Positions 8,001 to 17,110 of a stretch of 64,000 bases of DNA are shown one piece after another. A model generated the notes under the pieces. That model saw only the letters and a list, made by a program, of their open reading frames with translations. It made no database searches and had not been told where the DNA came from. The DNA is from Blastococcus aggregatus (lineage in GTDB: Bacteria; Actinomycetota; Actinomycetes; Mycobacteriales; Geodermatophilaceae), in contig NZ_OBQI01000003.1 in NCBI RefSeq assembly GCF_900221005.1, positions 124,001 to 188,000 of the forward strand, read 5' to 3'. Position 1 is the stretch's first letter, and each line of letters begins with the position of its first letter. A program made the position numbers and the translations under genes.

Positions 8001-9985
8001 CCGCGGCCGCCCCCGCCCCCGCCCCCGGCGCGGATCCGGTCTTCGCCGCCTTCTGCGCCGCCGGGCTCTGGCCCGGCCTCGGCCGCCGGACGGCGGCGGA
8101 GCTCCCGGCCGCCGGCATCACCGCCCCCGACGACGTCAGCGCCGACCGGCTGCAGAAGATCCCGCGGGTCGGGCGGCAGCGCGCCGACCGGCTCTTCTCC
8201 AGCTTCCTGGCCGCCGCGCCCACCTACGAGGTGGTGGAGATGCTGATCGGGGCCGGCCTGCAGGCCAAGCTGGCCGCGGGTGTGGCCGACGCCCTCGGGC
8301 CCGACGCCGCGCGACGGCTGCGCGACGATCCCTGGGCGCTGCTGAGCCTGCCCGGCGTCTCGCTCGCCGAGGCCGACCGGCTGGCGATCGCCGTCCTCCA
8401 GGGCGCCGACCGGCAGGACGGCCGCCGCGGCCGGGCGATCGTGGGCCTCACGCTGCGGACGGCGACCCGGGACGGGCACACCGTGCTCCCGGCCGACCTG
8501 GTGGTGGCGGCGCTGCGTGCCGAGGGCATCACCGATCCGGCCGCGGCGATCGTGGCGGCCGTCGACGGCGGCGACGTGCTCGAGCACGAGCCACCGCTGC
8601 CGGACGAGGACGACGGGGCGGGTGGAGATGCCGACACGGCCGAGCCCGCCGAGCCCGACCCGGCGCTGCGGATGCTGTCGCTGGCCCGCTACGGCATGGC
8701 CGAGGAAGCCGTCGCGGAGAACGTCGCCCGCCTGGCCGCGGCGGCCGAGCGGATCGCCGACCCGGCGTCGGTGCGCTCGGTGTCCAAGGGCCTGGACGAG
8801 GCGCAGAAGCAGGCCGTCGCGCAGGTCCTCGGCGCCGGGGTCAGCCTGCTCACCGGCGGCCCCGGCACCGGGAAGAGCCGCACGGTCGCCGCGATCGTGA
8901 AGCTGCTGCAGGCGAAGGGCACCGAGGTGGCGCTGGCCGCGCCCACCGGCCGGGCGGCCAAGCGGCTGGAGGAGCTCACCGACCACCCCGCGGTCACCGT
9001 GCACCGGCTGCTCGGTGCGCAGGGCATGACCGGCGGGTTCGCGCGCAACGAGGAGTGGCCGCTGGACGCCGACGTCGTCGTCGTCGACGAGGCCTCGATG
9101 CTCGACGTCGAGCTCACCGCCGCGCTGCTCGAGGCCTGCCAGGACGGCACCCACCTGCTGCTGGTCGGCGATCCCGCCCAGCTGCCCTCGATCGGGCCCG
9201 GGCACGTCCTCGGCGACCTCATCGACTCACGAGCCGTCCCGGTCACCGAGCTGACCACCCTCTACCGGCAGGCGGAGGGCGGCGCGATCGCCCGGCTGGC
9301 CACCGGCGTGCGGGGCGGGGAGCTGCCGGCGGTCGACTCCCCCGACCGGGAGGTCGTCATCGTGCCGGCCACCGGCTCGGCCGAGGCGGCCCGCCGGGTC
9401 GTGCAGCTGGTCACCGACTCGATCCCGCGGGCGCTGGGCATCGAGCCGGGCGCGGTCCAGGTGGTGACGCCGGTGCACCGCGGGCCGGCCGGGACGATCG
9501 AGCTGAACAAGGCGCTCAAGGCGGTGCTGAACCCGGGCGACGGCACGGTGTTCGGCTTCGACGCGGGCGACCGCGTCGTGGCCACCGCCAACCACCTCGA
9601 TCTGGAGCCGATCGGTTTCGCCAACGGCGAGGTCGGCGTGGTGACCAAGGCCGGCGAGGGTTCGCTGAACATCGACTTCAGCTCGGGTCCGGTCACGGTC
9701 ACCGGGTCGGCGCTCTCGGACCTGCGGCACGGCTGGGCGATCACGGTGCACCGGGCGCAGGGCTCGGAGTGGCCCGGCGTCGTCGTCGTCCTGCCGCCCG
9801 AGGCGGGCGGGATGCTGTCGCGGCCGCTGGTCTACACCGCGCTGACCCGCGCGCAGAAGCACCTGTCGATCGTGCACGCCAGCGGGTCGGCCCTGATGCG
9901 GGCCGTCCGCGAGGTCGACGTCCGGCCGCGGCGCACCCGGCTGGCCGGACTGCTGGCCGAGTACGCCGCGGACCTGGCCGGCTGA
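7997..9985 (+). CDS. RecD2-like superfamily 1A DNA helicase
   Basis: 662-residue 5'-3' helicase resembling RecD2. The N-terminal 130 residues carry helix-hairpin-helix-like repeats (LQKIPRVGRQRADRLF; LLSLPGVSLAEADRLA). Walker A GGPGTGKSRTV is at about residues 288-298, Walker B is VVVDEASMLD, motif III is LLLVGDPAQLPSIGPG, and the C-terminal motifs are WAITVHRAQGSEW and YTALTRAQKHL. No RecB or RecC partner is adjacent, which favours RecD2 over RecD. Likely roles are DNA repair and replication. The GTG start overlaps the reductase stop. Confidence 0.9.
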   Translation: MTAAAPAPAPGADPVFAAFCAAGLWPGLGRRTAAELPAAGITAPDDVSADRLQKIPRVGRQRADRLFSSFLAAAPTYEVVEMLIGAGLQAKLAAGVADALGPDAARRLRDDPWALLSLPGVSLAEADRLAIAVLQGADRQDGRRGRAIVGLTLRTATRDGHTVLPADLVVAALRAEGITDPAAAIVAAVDGGDVLEHEPPLPDEDDGAGGDADTAEPAEPDPALRMLSLARYGMAEEAVAENVARLAAAAERIADPASVRSVSKGLDEAQKQAVAQVLGAGVSLLTGGPGTGKSRTVAAIVKLLQAKGTEVALAAPTGRAAKRLEELTDHPAVTVHRLLGAQGMTGGFARNEEWPLDADVVVVDEASMLDVELTAALLEACQDGTHLLLVGDPAQLPSIGPGHVLGDLIDSRAVPVTELTTLYRQAEGGAIARLATGVRGGELPAVDSPDREVVIVPATGSAEAARRVVQLVTDSIPRALGIEPGAVQVVTPVHRGPAGTIELNKALKAVLNPGDGTVFGFDAGDRVVATANHLDLEPIGFANGEVGVVTKAGEGSLNIDFSSGPVTVTGSALSDLRHGWAITVHRAQGSEWPGVVVVLPPEAGGMLSRPLVYTALTRAQKHLSIVHASGSALMRAVREVDVRPRRTRLAGLLAEYAADLAG

Positions 9986-10010
9986 CCCGGCAGCGTCCGC
10001 GAACGCGAAC

Positions 10011-10042
10011 GGGCGCGGCACACCCGGAGGTGTGCCGCGCCC
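10011..10042. terminator. Strong hairpin terminator between convergent genes
   Basis: A 14-bp perfect stem (10011-10024 with 10029-10042) carries the tetraloop CGGA. It sits between the helicase gene and the betaine-binding protein gene and can stop transcription from both sides. Confidence 0.85.
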
Positions 10043-10060
10043 GTGGGCGAGAGGGGTCGA

Positions 10061-10984
10061 TCAGCCCTTGAGGGTCTCCTCGACGTCCGGGTTCTCCTCG
10101 AAGAACGCCTCGATCGCCTCGGGGTACTGGCCCTCGCCGTACTCGTTGACGACCAGGTTCTCCAGCGAGCCGTACTGCTCGTCGGTGAGCGTGAAGTCGC
10201 CCATCATCTCGGCGACGTCGGAGCAGTCGTCGGAGAAGCCGCTGCGGGCCAGGTTGTGCAGGCCCTCGGAGTCACCGAGCGCGCCTTCCGGGTCCGCGAG
10301 GTCCTTCATCGGGAACTCGCTGTTGGCCCAGAACGGACGCCACAGGGTGACGACGATGTCCTCCTCCGCGTCCACGGCGGACTGCAGCTCGGCGAGCATC
10401 GCGGTCGTGGAGGACTCGACCAGCTGGTAGTCGGTGAGCCCGTAGGCGGGGATCACCGACTCCTTGGTGGTCCGGGTCAGGCCGGCGCCGGGCTCGATGC
10501 CGACGATGCGGCCGTCGAACCGGTCGGCGTTGCCGGCGAGGTCGGCGATCGAGTCGATGTCGACGTACTCGGGGACGGCCAGGGTCAGCACCGCGCCCTC
10601 GTACCAGGCACCGAGGTCCTCGATGTCGTCGCCGTACTCCTCCATGTAGTCGGCGTGCGTGACCTCCGACCAGGCGGACGGGTAGACGTCGACGTCGCCG
10701 CCGGCGAGGCCCGCGTACAGCGGGGCGGCGTCGGCGATCTCCGAGAACTCGACGTCGACGCCCTTGTCCTCGAGCACGTTCTGCCACAGGTGGGCCATGC
10801 TCAGGCCGTCGGTCCAGGAGGGGATGAAGCCGAGGGTGACCGACTCGCAGCTGCTGCCGCCCTCACCGGAGGCGTTGGTGTCGCTGCCCTCGTCGTCGCT
10901 GCCGCAGGCGGTGGCCGCCAGGGCGAGCGCGGCGAGACCTGCCGCCGCCCGCAGGCTGCGGCGCTTTCGGTTGTGCACGGTCAC
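10061..10984 (-). CDS. Glycine betaine ABC transporter substrate-binding lipoprotein (OpuAC/ProX-like)
   Basis: 307-residue secreted binding protein. It has a basic N terminus, a hydrophobic stretch AGLAALALAA and a lipobox ending at Cys27 (ATAC), so it is anchored to the outer face of the membrane. The mature part follows the OpuAC pattern, including VTLGFIPSWTDGLSMAHLWQ, the aromatic-rich segments YPSAWSEVTHADYMEEYG and VTLWRPFWANSEF, and the family end LVNEYGEGQYPEAIEAFFEENPDV. The tryptophans and tyrosines would form the cage around a quaternary amine such as betaine. It is the last gene of the transporter set, 100 bases after the permease. Confidence 0.92.
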   Translation of the reverse strand: MTVHNRKRRSLRAAAGLAALALAATACGSDDEGSDTNASGEGGSSCESVTLGFIPSWTDGLSMAHLWQNVLEDKGVDVEFSEIADAAPLYAGLAGGDVDVYPSAWSEVTHADYMEEYGDDIEDLGAWYEGAVLTLAVPEYVDIDSIADLAGNADRFDGRIVGIEPGAGLTRTTKESVIPAYGLTDYQLVESSTTAMLAELQSAVDAEEDIVVTLWRPFWANSEFPMKDLADPEGALGDSEGLHNLARSGFSDDCSDVAEMMGDFTLTDEQYGSLENLVVNEYGEGQYPEAIEAFFEENPDVEETLKG

Positions 10985-11086
10985 GTGGTGCTCCTCTCGT
11001 CGGTGCGGCCCGCGTCGTCGCGGACCGTCGTCGAACGTGTTCGTCCGCCGGGCGCCCTCGTGGGACCCGGTCGGCTTTCGTGCGGG

Positions 11087-12070
11087 TCAGATGCCGGCGC
11101 CCGCGGTGGGCCGGCTCGCCGGGACGGTGTCCTCGGCAGCGACGACGGGCGTGCCCGCGGCCGGCGCGGTCCGCCGGCGCACGAGCCTGGAGCGCAGCCC
11201 GCCCTCGCGCCGGCGCTCCCCGAAGGACGAGGTGAGCCGGTCCAGGAAGATCGCCAGGATCACCACGGACAGGCCGGCCTCGAAGCCCAGCCCGATGTTC
11301 AGCCGGGAGATGCTGGTGACGACCACCTGGCCGAGCCCGGGCGCGCCGATCAGTCCGGCGATGACCGCCATGGACAGCGCCAGCATGATCACCTGGTTGA
11401 CGCCGGCCATGATCGTCGGCCGGGCGAGCGGCAGCTCGATGCCGCGCAGGATCTGCCACGGGGAGCTGCCGAACGCGTGCCCGGCCTCGACCGTCTCCCG
11501 GTCCACCTGGCGGATGCCCAGCTCCGTGAGCCGGACGCCGGGCGGCAGGGCGAAGATGATCGTGGTGATGACGCCGGGCACCAGACCGATGCTGAAGAAG
11601 GTCACGGCCGGGATCAGGTAGACGAACGCCGGCATCGTCTGCATGAGGTCGAGCACCGGCCGCACCACGGCGCTCACCCGGCTGCTCTTGGCAGCGGCGA
11701 TCCCGACCGGGATCGCGATGACGATCGCGACCAGCGTGGCGACGAGGACGAGGGCCAGGGTCTGCATCGCCGGCTCCCAGAGCTCCATGCTCTGGATGAG
11801 CAGCAACCCGAGCAGGGAGCCCACGGCGAACACGGCGGACCGGACGACGAGCGCCAGCGCCGCCAGGATCGCGGCGAACAGCAGCGGCGGGAGAGCCAGC
11901 AGCCCGTCGGTGACGCCCTCCACGGAGGTCTCGGTGCCCGTCTTGACGGCGTCGAAGAACGGGTCGAAGTTGTCCTTCAGCCAGTCGATCGCCGTGTCCA
12001 CCCACTCGCCCACCGGCACCCGGGGCAGCGGTCCTTCGTCAACGGCCAGGATGGTGGTCGGCTCAGCCAC
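11087..12070 (-). CDS. Glycine betaine ABC transporter permease (OpuAB/ProW-like)
   Basis: 327-residue inner-membrane permease with about six or seven membrane segments. The EAA coupling loop is ETVEAGHAFGSSPWQILRGIELPLARPTIMAG. The N-terminal VGEWVDTAIDWLKDNFDPFFDAVK resembles the amphipathic leader of ProW. It would form the channel with the ATPase and take betaine from the lipoprotein. The GTG at 12070 overlaps the end of the ATPase gene by 8 bases; a longer open frame would run back into that gene. Confidence 0.92.
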   Translation of the reverse strand: MAEPTTILAVDEGPLPRVPVGEWVDTAIDWLKDNFDPFFDAVKTGTETSVEGVTDGLLALPPLLFAAILAALALVVRSAVFAVGSLLGLLLIQSMELWEPAMQTLALVLVATLVAIVIAIPVGIAAAKSSRVSAVVRPVLDLMQTMPAFVYLIPAVTFFSIGLVPGVITTIIFALPPGVRLTELGIRQVDRETVEAGHAFGSSPWQILRGIELPLARPTIMAGVNQVIMLALSMAVIAGLIGAPGLGQVVVTSISRLNIGLGFEAGLSVVILAIFLDRLTSSFGERRREGGLRSRLVRRRTAPAAGTPVVAAEDTVPASRPTAGAGI

Positions 12071-13292
12071 GGGACCCCTCCAGCTGGTCGGCGCGGTCGC
12101 CCACCGAGCCGGCCGGAGGACGCCCGTCGGATGCCGAGCCGGCCAGGGCGGCGAGCACCGCACGCGAGTCCACCAGCCCGCAGGGGCGGCCGGACTCGTC
12201 CACGACGACGACGGGCGCCTCGCTCGCACCCGCGGGGGCGAGCAGGTCGGCCAGCGATGTGCTGGGGGTGACGCGGGCGGCCGGCGGCCGGACCGCGGCG
12301 GCGACGTCCCCCGAGGAGCTCAGCAGGTCCGCCCCGGTGACGACTCCGACGAGGTGGCCCTCGCCGTCGACCACGGTGAGCGCCGAGGCGCCGCGCTCGC
12401 GGAGCGCGGCGAGCGCCGTCTCCGGCGTGACGTCCACGGAGACGGTGGACGTCGGGACCATCACGTCCCCCGCGGAGAACACGCGGGACCGGTCGACGTC
12501 GGCGAGGAAGCGCTCGACGTACTCGTCGCCGGGGTTCGCCAGGATCGACTCCGGCGTGCCGAGCCGGACGAGCCGGCCGTCGCGCATGATGGCGATCCGG
12601 TCCCCCAGGCGCATGGCCTCGTTGAGGTCGTGGGTGATGAAGACGATCGTCTTGCCCAGCCGGGCCTGCAGCTCCAGGAGCTGGTCCTGCATCTCGCGGC
12701 GGATGAGCGGGTCCAGGGCGCTGAACGCCTCGTCCATGAGCAGGACGTCGGCCTCCGAGGCCAGGGCGCGCGCCAGGCCGACGCGCTGCTGCATGCCGCC
12801 CGACAGCTGGTCGGGGCGCTTGTCGGCCTGACCCTCGAGGCCGACGAGCGCCAGCGCCTCGTTCGCCGCCGCCAGCCGGGTGCGGCGGTCGACGCCGCGG
12901 ACCTCGAGGGCGTAGGCGGCGTTCTCCACGACGCTGCGGTGCGGGAGGAGCGCGAAGTGCTGGAAGACCATGCTGATCCGGCGCTGCCGCACCTCGCGCA
13001 GTCGCTTGCCGCTGAGCGCGGTGATCTCGTCGTCGCCGACGTGGACCGTGCCCGCGGTCGGCTCGAGCAGGCCGTTCAGCGTGCGGATCAAGGTGGACTT
13101 GCCCGAGCCGGACAGGCCCATGACGACGAAGATCTCGCCCGGCTCCACCGCCAGGCTGACGTCGATGACGGCGGGGGTGGCGCCGGAGGCGCGGATGTCG
13201 TCGGCGGAGGCGCCGGCACGGAGCCGGTCCACCGCCTGGTCAGGGTGTCGACCGAAGACCTTGAACAGGCCGTCGACGCGAAGTGCGGTCAC
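12063..13292 (-). CDS. Glycine betaine/L-proline ABC transporter ATP-binding protein with CBS domains (ProV/OpuAA-like)
   Basis: 409-residue ATPase of the quaternary amine transporter class. The N-terminal part has DDIRASGATPAVIDVSLAV, typical of ProV. Walker A is MGLSGSGKSTLI, the signature is LSGGMQQRVGLARAL, Walker B is LLMDEAFSALDPLIR and the H-loop is FITHDLNEAMRL. The C-terminal 130 residues contain a CBS pair (ALAALRERGASALTVVDGEGHLVGVVTG and a second copy near VVVDESGRPCGLV). In homologues this pair senses ionic strength and gates the transporter under osmotic stress. It is the first gene of the set. Confidence 0.93.
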   Translation of the reverse strand: MTALRVDGLFKVFGRHPDQAVDRLRAGASADDIRASGATPAVIDVSLAVEPGEIFVVMGLSGSGKSTLIRTLNGLLEPTAGTVHVGDDEITALSGKRLREVRQRRISMVFQHFALLPHRSVVENAAYALEVRGVDRRTRLAAANEALALVGLEGQADKRPDQLSGGMQQRVGLARALASEADVLLMDEAFSALDPLIRREMQDQLLELQARLGKTIVFITHDLNEAMRLGDRIAIMRDGRLVRLGTPESILANPGDEYVERFLADVDRSRVFSAGDVMVPTSTVSVDVTPETALAALRERGASALTVVDGEGHLVGVVTGADLLSSSGDVAAAVRPPAARVTPSTSLADLLAPAGASEAPVVVVDESGRPCGLVDSRAVLAALAGSASDGRPPAGSVGDRADQLEGSRG

Positions 13293-13474
13293 AGGTACCT
13301 CTCGCCGGGGATCCGGCGGCGTGGGTCGCCGGACGCGTCGTGCCGGGTCGCACCGTGCGCGGCCCGACGATCGACGCTAGCGAGGGCGAAGGCGCGACAG
13401 GCGTCGAGAACAGCTTTCGACAGACTTCCGCAACGCGATCGTCACATTTCCCCGTCTGCTATGGCGTGCCGCGA

Positions 13475-13738
13475 TCAGCCGGGGATGTCGTCCTCGTCGG
13501 CCGGGACGTCGGTCTCCTGCTCCAGGACGTCGGCCTCGTCCGCCTCGCGATCCCCCACCGGGCGGGACGGGCTGCCGGTCTCGCCGGGGCGCGCGGCGAG
13601 CTGCTGCTCCAGGGCGTCGGCCTCCGGGACGCCGTCCCCGGGCGCCACCGCGTCACCGGCCACGGAGACCGCAGCCGGGTCGACGAGAGCCTCCTGCTCC
13701 GCGCGGTCGGCGTCGTTGGCGGTACCGGGATCGGTCAC
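13475..13738 (-). CDS. Small acidic hypothetical protein
   Basis: 87 residues, very rich in Asp, Glu, Ala and Pro, without hydrophobic segments or cysteines. It is likely disordered (DADRAEQEALVDPAAVSVAGD and a C-terminal ETDVPADEDDIPG). I do not recognise a family. Short acidic proteins of this kind are common in actinobacteria and are often uncharacterised. It stands alone between the transporter promoter region and a divergent DUF5703 gene. Confidence 0.5.
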   Translation of the reverse strand: MTDPGTANDADRAEQEALVDPAAVSVAGDAVAPGDGVPEADALEQQLAARPGETGSPSRPVGDREADEADVLEQETDVPADEDDIPG

Positions 13739-13871
13739 GTCGTCCTCCGTCGGGCTCAGCGGTCAGGTCGGGGTCCATCCTGCCGCCCGGAGGCCGTTTC
13801 GGCAGGCCGGCCGGTCGCCGGGCGGCGACGACGGCGTGACCGGCGGGCGTCCGCCAGGCACAATCGGGCCG

Positions 13872-14075
13872 ATGGAGGCGTCTGCCGAGTACGAATTCGC
13901 GCCGCTGCGGATCCCGCCGGGCACGTCCCGGTCCGCGGCGGCGACCATGCTGAGCCTGCAGTCCGACGTCGGCGGCTGGGAGCTCGCCCGGCTCCAACTG
14001 CACCCCGACGGCACCCGCAAGGTGATCCTGCGCCGCCGCTCCCGCCTCTCCTACCTGCCCGGCCCGGTCATCTAG
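13872..14075 (+). CDS. DUF5703 family protein
   Basis: 67-residue protein with the pattern EYEFAPLRIPPGTSRSAAATML...GGWELARLQLHPDGTRKVILRRR, which fits the small actinobacterial DUF5703 family. It is probably one compact alpha-beta domain with no signal or membrane segment; the function is unknown. The ATG at 13872 lies shortly after ATCGGGCCG. The gene ends with a 4-base overlap onto the end of the convergent pentapeptide-repeat gene. Confidence 0.75.
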   Translation: MEASAEYEFAPLRIPPGTSRSAAATMLSLQSDVGGWELARLQLHPDGTRKVILRRRSRLSYLPGPVI

Positions 14076-14893
14076 GCCCAGTGCTGCGGACGCCGGAGCC
14101 CGGCCGGGAGCAGCGTGGCGGCGTCGCCCCGGGCGGCCTCCAGCTGCGGTCCGGTGAGGAACAGGCACGCGGAGAGGTCCGCCCCCCGCAGGTCGGCCGC
14201 CCGGAGGTCCGCGCCGAGCAGGTCGGCCGTGCCGAGGTCGGTGCCGCGCAGGTCGGCGCCGATGAGGTAGGCGCCCCGCAGGCTCGCCGCGCGCAACCTC
14301 GTCCGGCGCAGATCCCGCCCCATGAGGTCGGCGCCGCGGCGGTCGGGACCGGCCGGCGCTCGGACGGCGTCGCTCACCTGCTGCAGCAGCGCACCCACCC
14401 GCGCCCGGTGCGCGGCCACGTCGAGCGCACGCAGCTCGTCGGCGCCCAGCCCGGCCATCCGCTCGGTCTCGACCCGGGCGTCCGCGACGGCGGGGTGCAG
14501 CGCCGCGGCGGCAGGCAGCGTCGCGGCCTCCGCCAGGTGCCAGAGGACCTCGTGCAGCTGCCGCATGACCGGCATGACGGCGAACTGCGCGGCGGCGAGC
14601 TCCGGTGACTCCCGCCAGCTGCGCCCCTCGAAGGTCTGCTGGGTGATCCGCTGGCCGGCGCCGAAGCAGTCGAAGACCGTGCAGCCGGGGAAGCCCTCCG
14701 GTCGCAGCCGGTCGTGGATGCCGCAGCGGAAGTCGTCCTGCAGGTGCCGGCAGGGGGTGCCGGCCGGCTTGTCGATCGCGAAGTCCGCCGACGCGGCGAA
14801 CGCGGGAGCCACGCAGCAGAGCCCCGCGCACCGGGAGCAGTCGGCGGACAGCCCCTCCCGCGCCGGGACGATCGGGAGGTCACGGGAGGTCAT
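14072..14893 (-). CDS. Pentapeptide-repeat protein with N-terminal cysteine cluster
   Basis: 273-residue protein with two parts. The first 70 residues hold a cysteine cluster (CSRCAGLCC, then CRHLQDDFRCGIHDRL and CTVFDCFG), a metal-binding pattern like that of YkgJ-type proteins. After a helical middle, the last 90 residues are pentapeptide repeats of the A(D/N)LXX form (RGADLMGRDLRRTRLRAASL and following), which build a right-handed beta-helix. The function is unknown; the pairing of a metal cluster with the repeats recurs in actinobacteria. It runs leftward and meets the DUF5703 gene tail to tail. Confidence 0.85.
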   Translation of the reverse strand: MTSRDLPIVPAREGLSADCSRCAGLCCVAPAFAASADFAIDKPAGTPCRHLQDDFRCGIHDRLRPEGFPGCTVFDCFGAGQRITQQTFEGRSWRESPELAAAQFAVMPVMRQLHEVLWHLAEAATLPAAAALHPAVADARVETERMAGLGADELRALDVAAHRARVGALLQQVSDAVRAPAGPDRRGADLMGRDLRRTRLRAASLRGAYLIGADLRGTDLGTADLLGADLRAADLRGADLSACLFLTGPQLEAARGDAATLLPAGLRRPQHWA

Positions 14894-14926
14894 GGCCCGC
14901 CCAGCCTAGGCAGCGGGCCCCGCACC

Positions 14927-15883
14927 TCAGGGAACGAGGACGACCTTGCCGACGGTGCCGCGGTCGCCCAGCCGGGCCAGGGCCTGCGGCGCCTGGTCCA
15001 GCGGGAGGACGTCGCCGACCAGCGGATCGATCAGCCCGTCGGCGACGAGCCGCAGCAGCTCCTCGTGCGTCCGCCAGAACAGTGCCGGCTCGTGCTTGCG
15101 GTACAGGCCCCAGTGCAGCCCGACGACGCTGTAGTTCTTGACCAGCACGTGGTTGGCCGGCGCCGAGGGGTGGACCCCGCTGGTGAAACCGACGACGAGC
15201 AGGCGGCCCTCGAAGGCGATGCACCGGCGCGACTTGTCGAACACCTCGCCGCCGACCGGGTCGTAGACCACGTCGGCGCCGTGCCCGCCGGTGATCTCCT
15301 TGACGAGGGGCACGAAGTCCTCGGTCGTGTAGTCGATGACGTGGTCGGCGCCCAGCTCGCGGCAGATCTCGGTCTTCCGGGCACCACCGGCGGTGGCGAT
15401 GACCCGCGCACCGGCGGCCTTGCCGAGCTGGATCGCGGCCGAGCCGACGCCACCGGCGCCGGCGTGGACCAGCAGCCACTCCCCCGCCTGCAGGTGCGCG
15501 CGGCGGTGCAGGCCGACGTGCCCGGTCGAGTAGGTGAGGTACAGCGAGGCGGCCTTCTCGTCGGAGAGCGCCTCGGGTGCCGGGTACGCGGCGGCGGCGT
15601 CCATCAGCGCGTACTCGGCGAACGCGCCCGGACCGCCGGCGGGCGAGCCGATGACCCGCTGGCCCGTCCCGACGATCTCGCCGCACAGCTCGACGCCCGG
15701 CGTGTACGGCAGCGGCGGCTTCTCCTGGTACAGCCCCTGGGCCATGAGGATGTCGGGGAAGTTCAGGGCGGCCGCCCGCACCTTGACCAGCACCTGGCCC
15801 TCACCCGGGGTCGGGACGTCGACCTCGTCGAAGCTCATGACCTTCGCTGGATCGCCGAGCTCGTGGACCCGCCATGCACGCAT
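14927..15883 (-). CDS. NADPH:quinone oxidoreductase family protein (medium-chain dehydrogenase/reductase)
   Basis: 318-residue MDR enzyme of the zinc-free quinone oxidoreductase type. The GroES-like N-terminal domain runs MRAWRVHELGDPAKVMSFDEV...NFPDILMAQGLYQEKPPLPYTPGVELCGEIV. The Rossmann domain has the nucleotide motif VHAGAGGVGSAAIQLGKAAGA, and the catalytic-zinc cysteines are absent. It would reduce quinones or enones with NADPH in the cytoplasm. The neighbours do not define a pathway. Confidence 0.9.
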   Translation of the reverse strand: MRAWRVHELGDPAKVMSFDEVDVPTPGEGQVLVKVRAAALNFPDILMAQGLYQEKPPLPYTPGVELCGEIVGTGQRVIGSPAGGPGAFAEYALMDAAAAYPAPEALSDEKAASLYLTYSTGHVGLHRRAHLQAGEWLLVHAGAGGVGSAAIQLGKAAGARVIATAGGARKTEICRELGADHVIDYTTEDFVPLVKEITGGHGADVVYDPVGGEVFDKSRRCIAFEGRLLVVGFTSGVHPSAPANHVLVKNYSVVGLHWGLYRKHEPALFWRTHEELLRLVADGLIDPLVGDVLPLDQAPQALARLGDRGTVGKVVLVP

Positions 15884-15999
15884 GGCCCGACCCTGCCAGA
15901 CCGGGCGTGACGGCCGTCACCTGCCCCCGGCCGCACTCGCTCCGCGCCCGGTGCCGTGACAGGGTGCTGCCCACGACGCCCGGCCCTTGGAAGGACCGC

Positions 16000-16575
16000 A
16001 TGAGACAGCACCTGAGCGACCCGCTGCGCTTCTTCGCCGCGTTCATCGCCCACCCCCGCCAGGTCGGCGCCGTGCTGCCCACCTCGCGCACCGCGGTGCG
16101 CGACATGCTCGACCTGGCCGACGTCCCGGCCGCCGATCTGGTCGTCGAGCTGGGTGCCGGCACCGGCGTGCAGACCGGGGAGATCCTGGCCCGGCTGCGG
16201 CCCGACGCGCGCCTGGTGGCCGTGGAGATCGACCCGAAGCTCGCCGCCGGGATCGCGAAGCGCTACGCGGGTGACGACCGGCTGGAGGTCGTCGCCGACA
16301 CCGCCGAGAACATCGACGCCCACCTCGGCGGCCGGCGCGCGGACGTGCTGGTCTCGGCCCTGCCGTTCACCTCGCTCGACGGCGAGCTGCGGCAGCGGAT
16401 CCTCGACGTGCTGCCGCGCATCCTGGGCCCGGGGGGCGTGATGGTGGTGATCCAGTACTCGCCGCTGATGCTGGGCGAGTTCCGCCGCCGGTTCCGCTCG
16501 GTGCGCTGGCGGATCACGCCGTGGAACGTGCCACCGGCGTTCCTGTTCGCCTGCTCCCAGGACGACGCCGCCTGA
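16000..16575 (+). CDS. SAM-dependent methyltransferase, phospholipid N-methyltransferase-like
   Basis: 191-residue class I methyltransferase. The N-terminal amphipathic segment LRFFAAFIAHPRQVGAVLPTSR is typical of PmtA-like and rRNA dimethylase-like proteins that touch membranes. The SAM motif is VVELGAGTGVQTGEIL, motif II is VAVEIDPKLA, and motif IV is VLVSALPFTSL. It may methylate phosphatidylethanolamine or another lipid. The start follows GGAAGGACC. It ends directly beside the stop of the convergent SRPBCC gene. Confidence 0.85.
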   Translation: MRQHLSDPLRFFAAFIAHPRQVGAVLPTSRTAVRDMLDLADVPAADLVVELGAGTGVQTGEILARLRPDARLVAVEIDPKLAAGIAKRYAGDDRLEVVADTAENIDAHLGGRRADVLVSALPFTSLDGELRQRILDVLPRILGPGGVMVVIQYSPLMLGEFRRRFRSVRWRITPWNVPPAFLFACSQDDAA

Positions 16576-17016
16576 TCAGCCGCGCGGCTCCAGCACCCGG
16601 CGGCGCAGGGCGTCGTTCATCGCCCGGAAGCCGGCCAGCGTGCCGCCGTCGAGGAAGCCGCGGAGCGGTCGCACCAGCAGGCCGCTGAACGACTCGCTCT
16701 GGACCAGGCGGGTGCCCTGCGGGGTCGCGGTGAGCTCGAAGCGGTGCCGGCCGTCGAACAGGCCGGGGACGCCGAGGTGGCCGAGCCACTCGAGCACGCG
16801 GCCGTGGACCACCTCGGTGACGGTCGGCCGGATGGGCAGCGCGCGGCCGCCGGGCGGCTGCAGGCGCAGCGAGAGCCGCTCCCCCGGCGCGAGGGTGCCG
16901 GACGCGGACCGGATGAACGGGTTCCAGTCGGCGTACGCGGCCAGGTCGGCCAGCTCCGCCCAGACCGCGTCCGGCGGTGCCTCGATCTCGACCGCTGCGG
17001 TGATCCGGTGTCGCAT
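16576..17016 (-). CDS. SRPBCC family protein
   Basis: 146-residue START/Bet v 1-like fold protein. It has the opening strand and helix IEAPPDAVWAELADLAAYADWNPFI, a mid section HGRVLEWLGHLGVPGLFDGRHRFEL, and the long C-terminal helix SGLLVRPLRGFLDGGTLAGFRAMNDALRRRV. Such proteins bind hydrophobic ligands; the ligand is unknown. Confidence 0.85.
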   Translation of the reverse strand: MRHRITAAVEIEAPPDAVWAELADLAAYADWNPFIRSASGTLAPGERLSLRLQPPGGRALPIRPTVTEVVHGRVLEWLGHLGVPGLFDGRHRFELTATPQGTRLVQSESFSGLLVRPLRGFLDGGTLAGFRAMNDALRRRVLEPRG

Positions 17017-17033
17017 CGAGGCACCTCTCGGAG

Positions 17034-17078
17034 CGGGCGGGTCCGGCCGGGGGCAGTGTGGCCGACCGGACCCGCCCG
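17034..17078. terminator. Hairpin terminator downstream of the SDR gene
   Basis: A 13-bp perfect inverted repeat (17034-17046 with 17066-17078) carries a 19-base GC-rich loop. It lies in the gap between the end of the short-chain dehydrogenase gene and the start of the SRPBCC gene. Confidence 0.65.
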
Positions 17079-17110
17079 CGGGAGGGGTTCGCTCCCCGAG
17101 GAGCGTGCGA

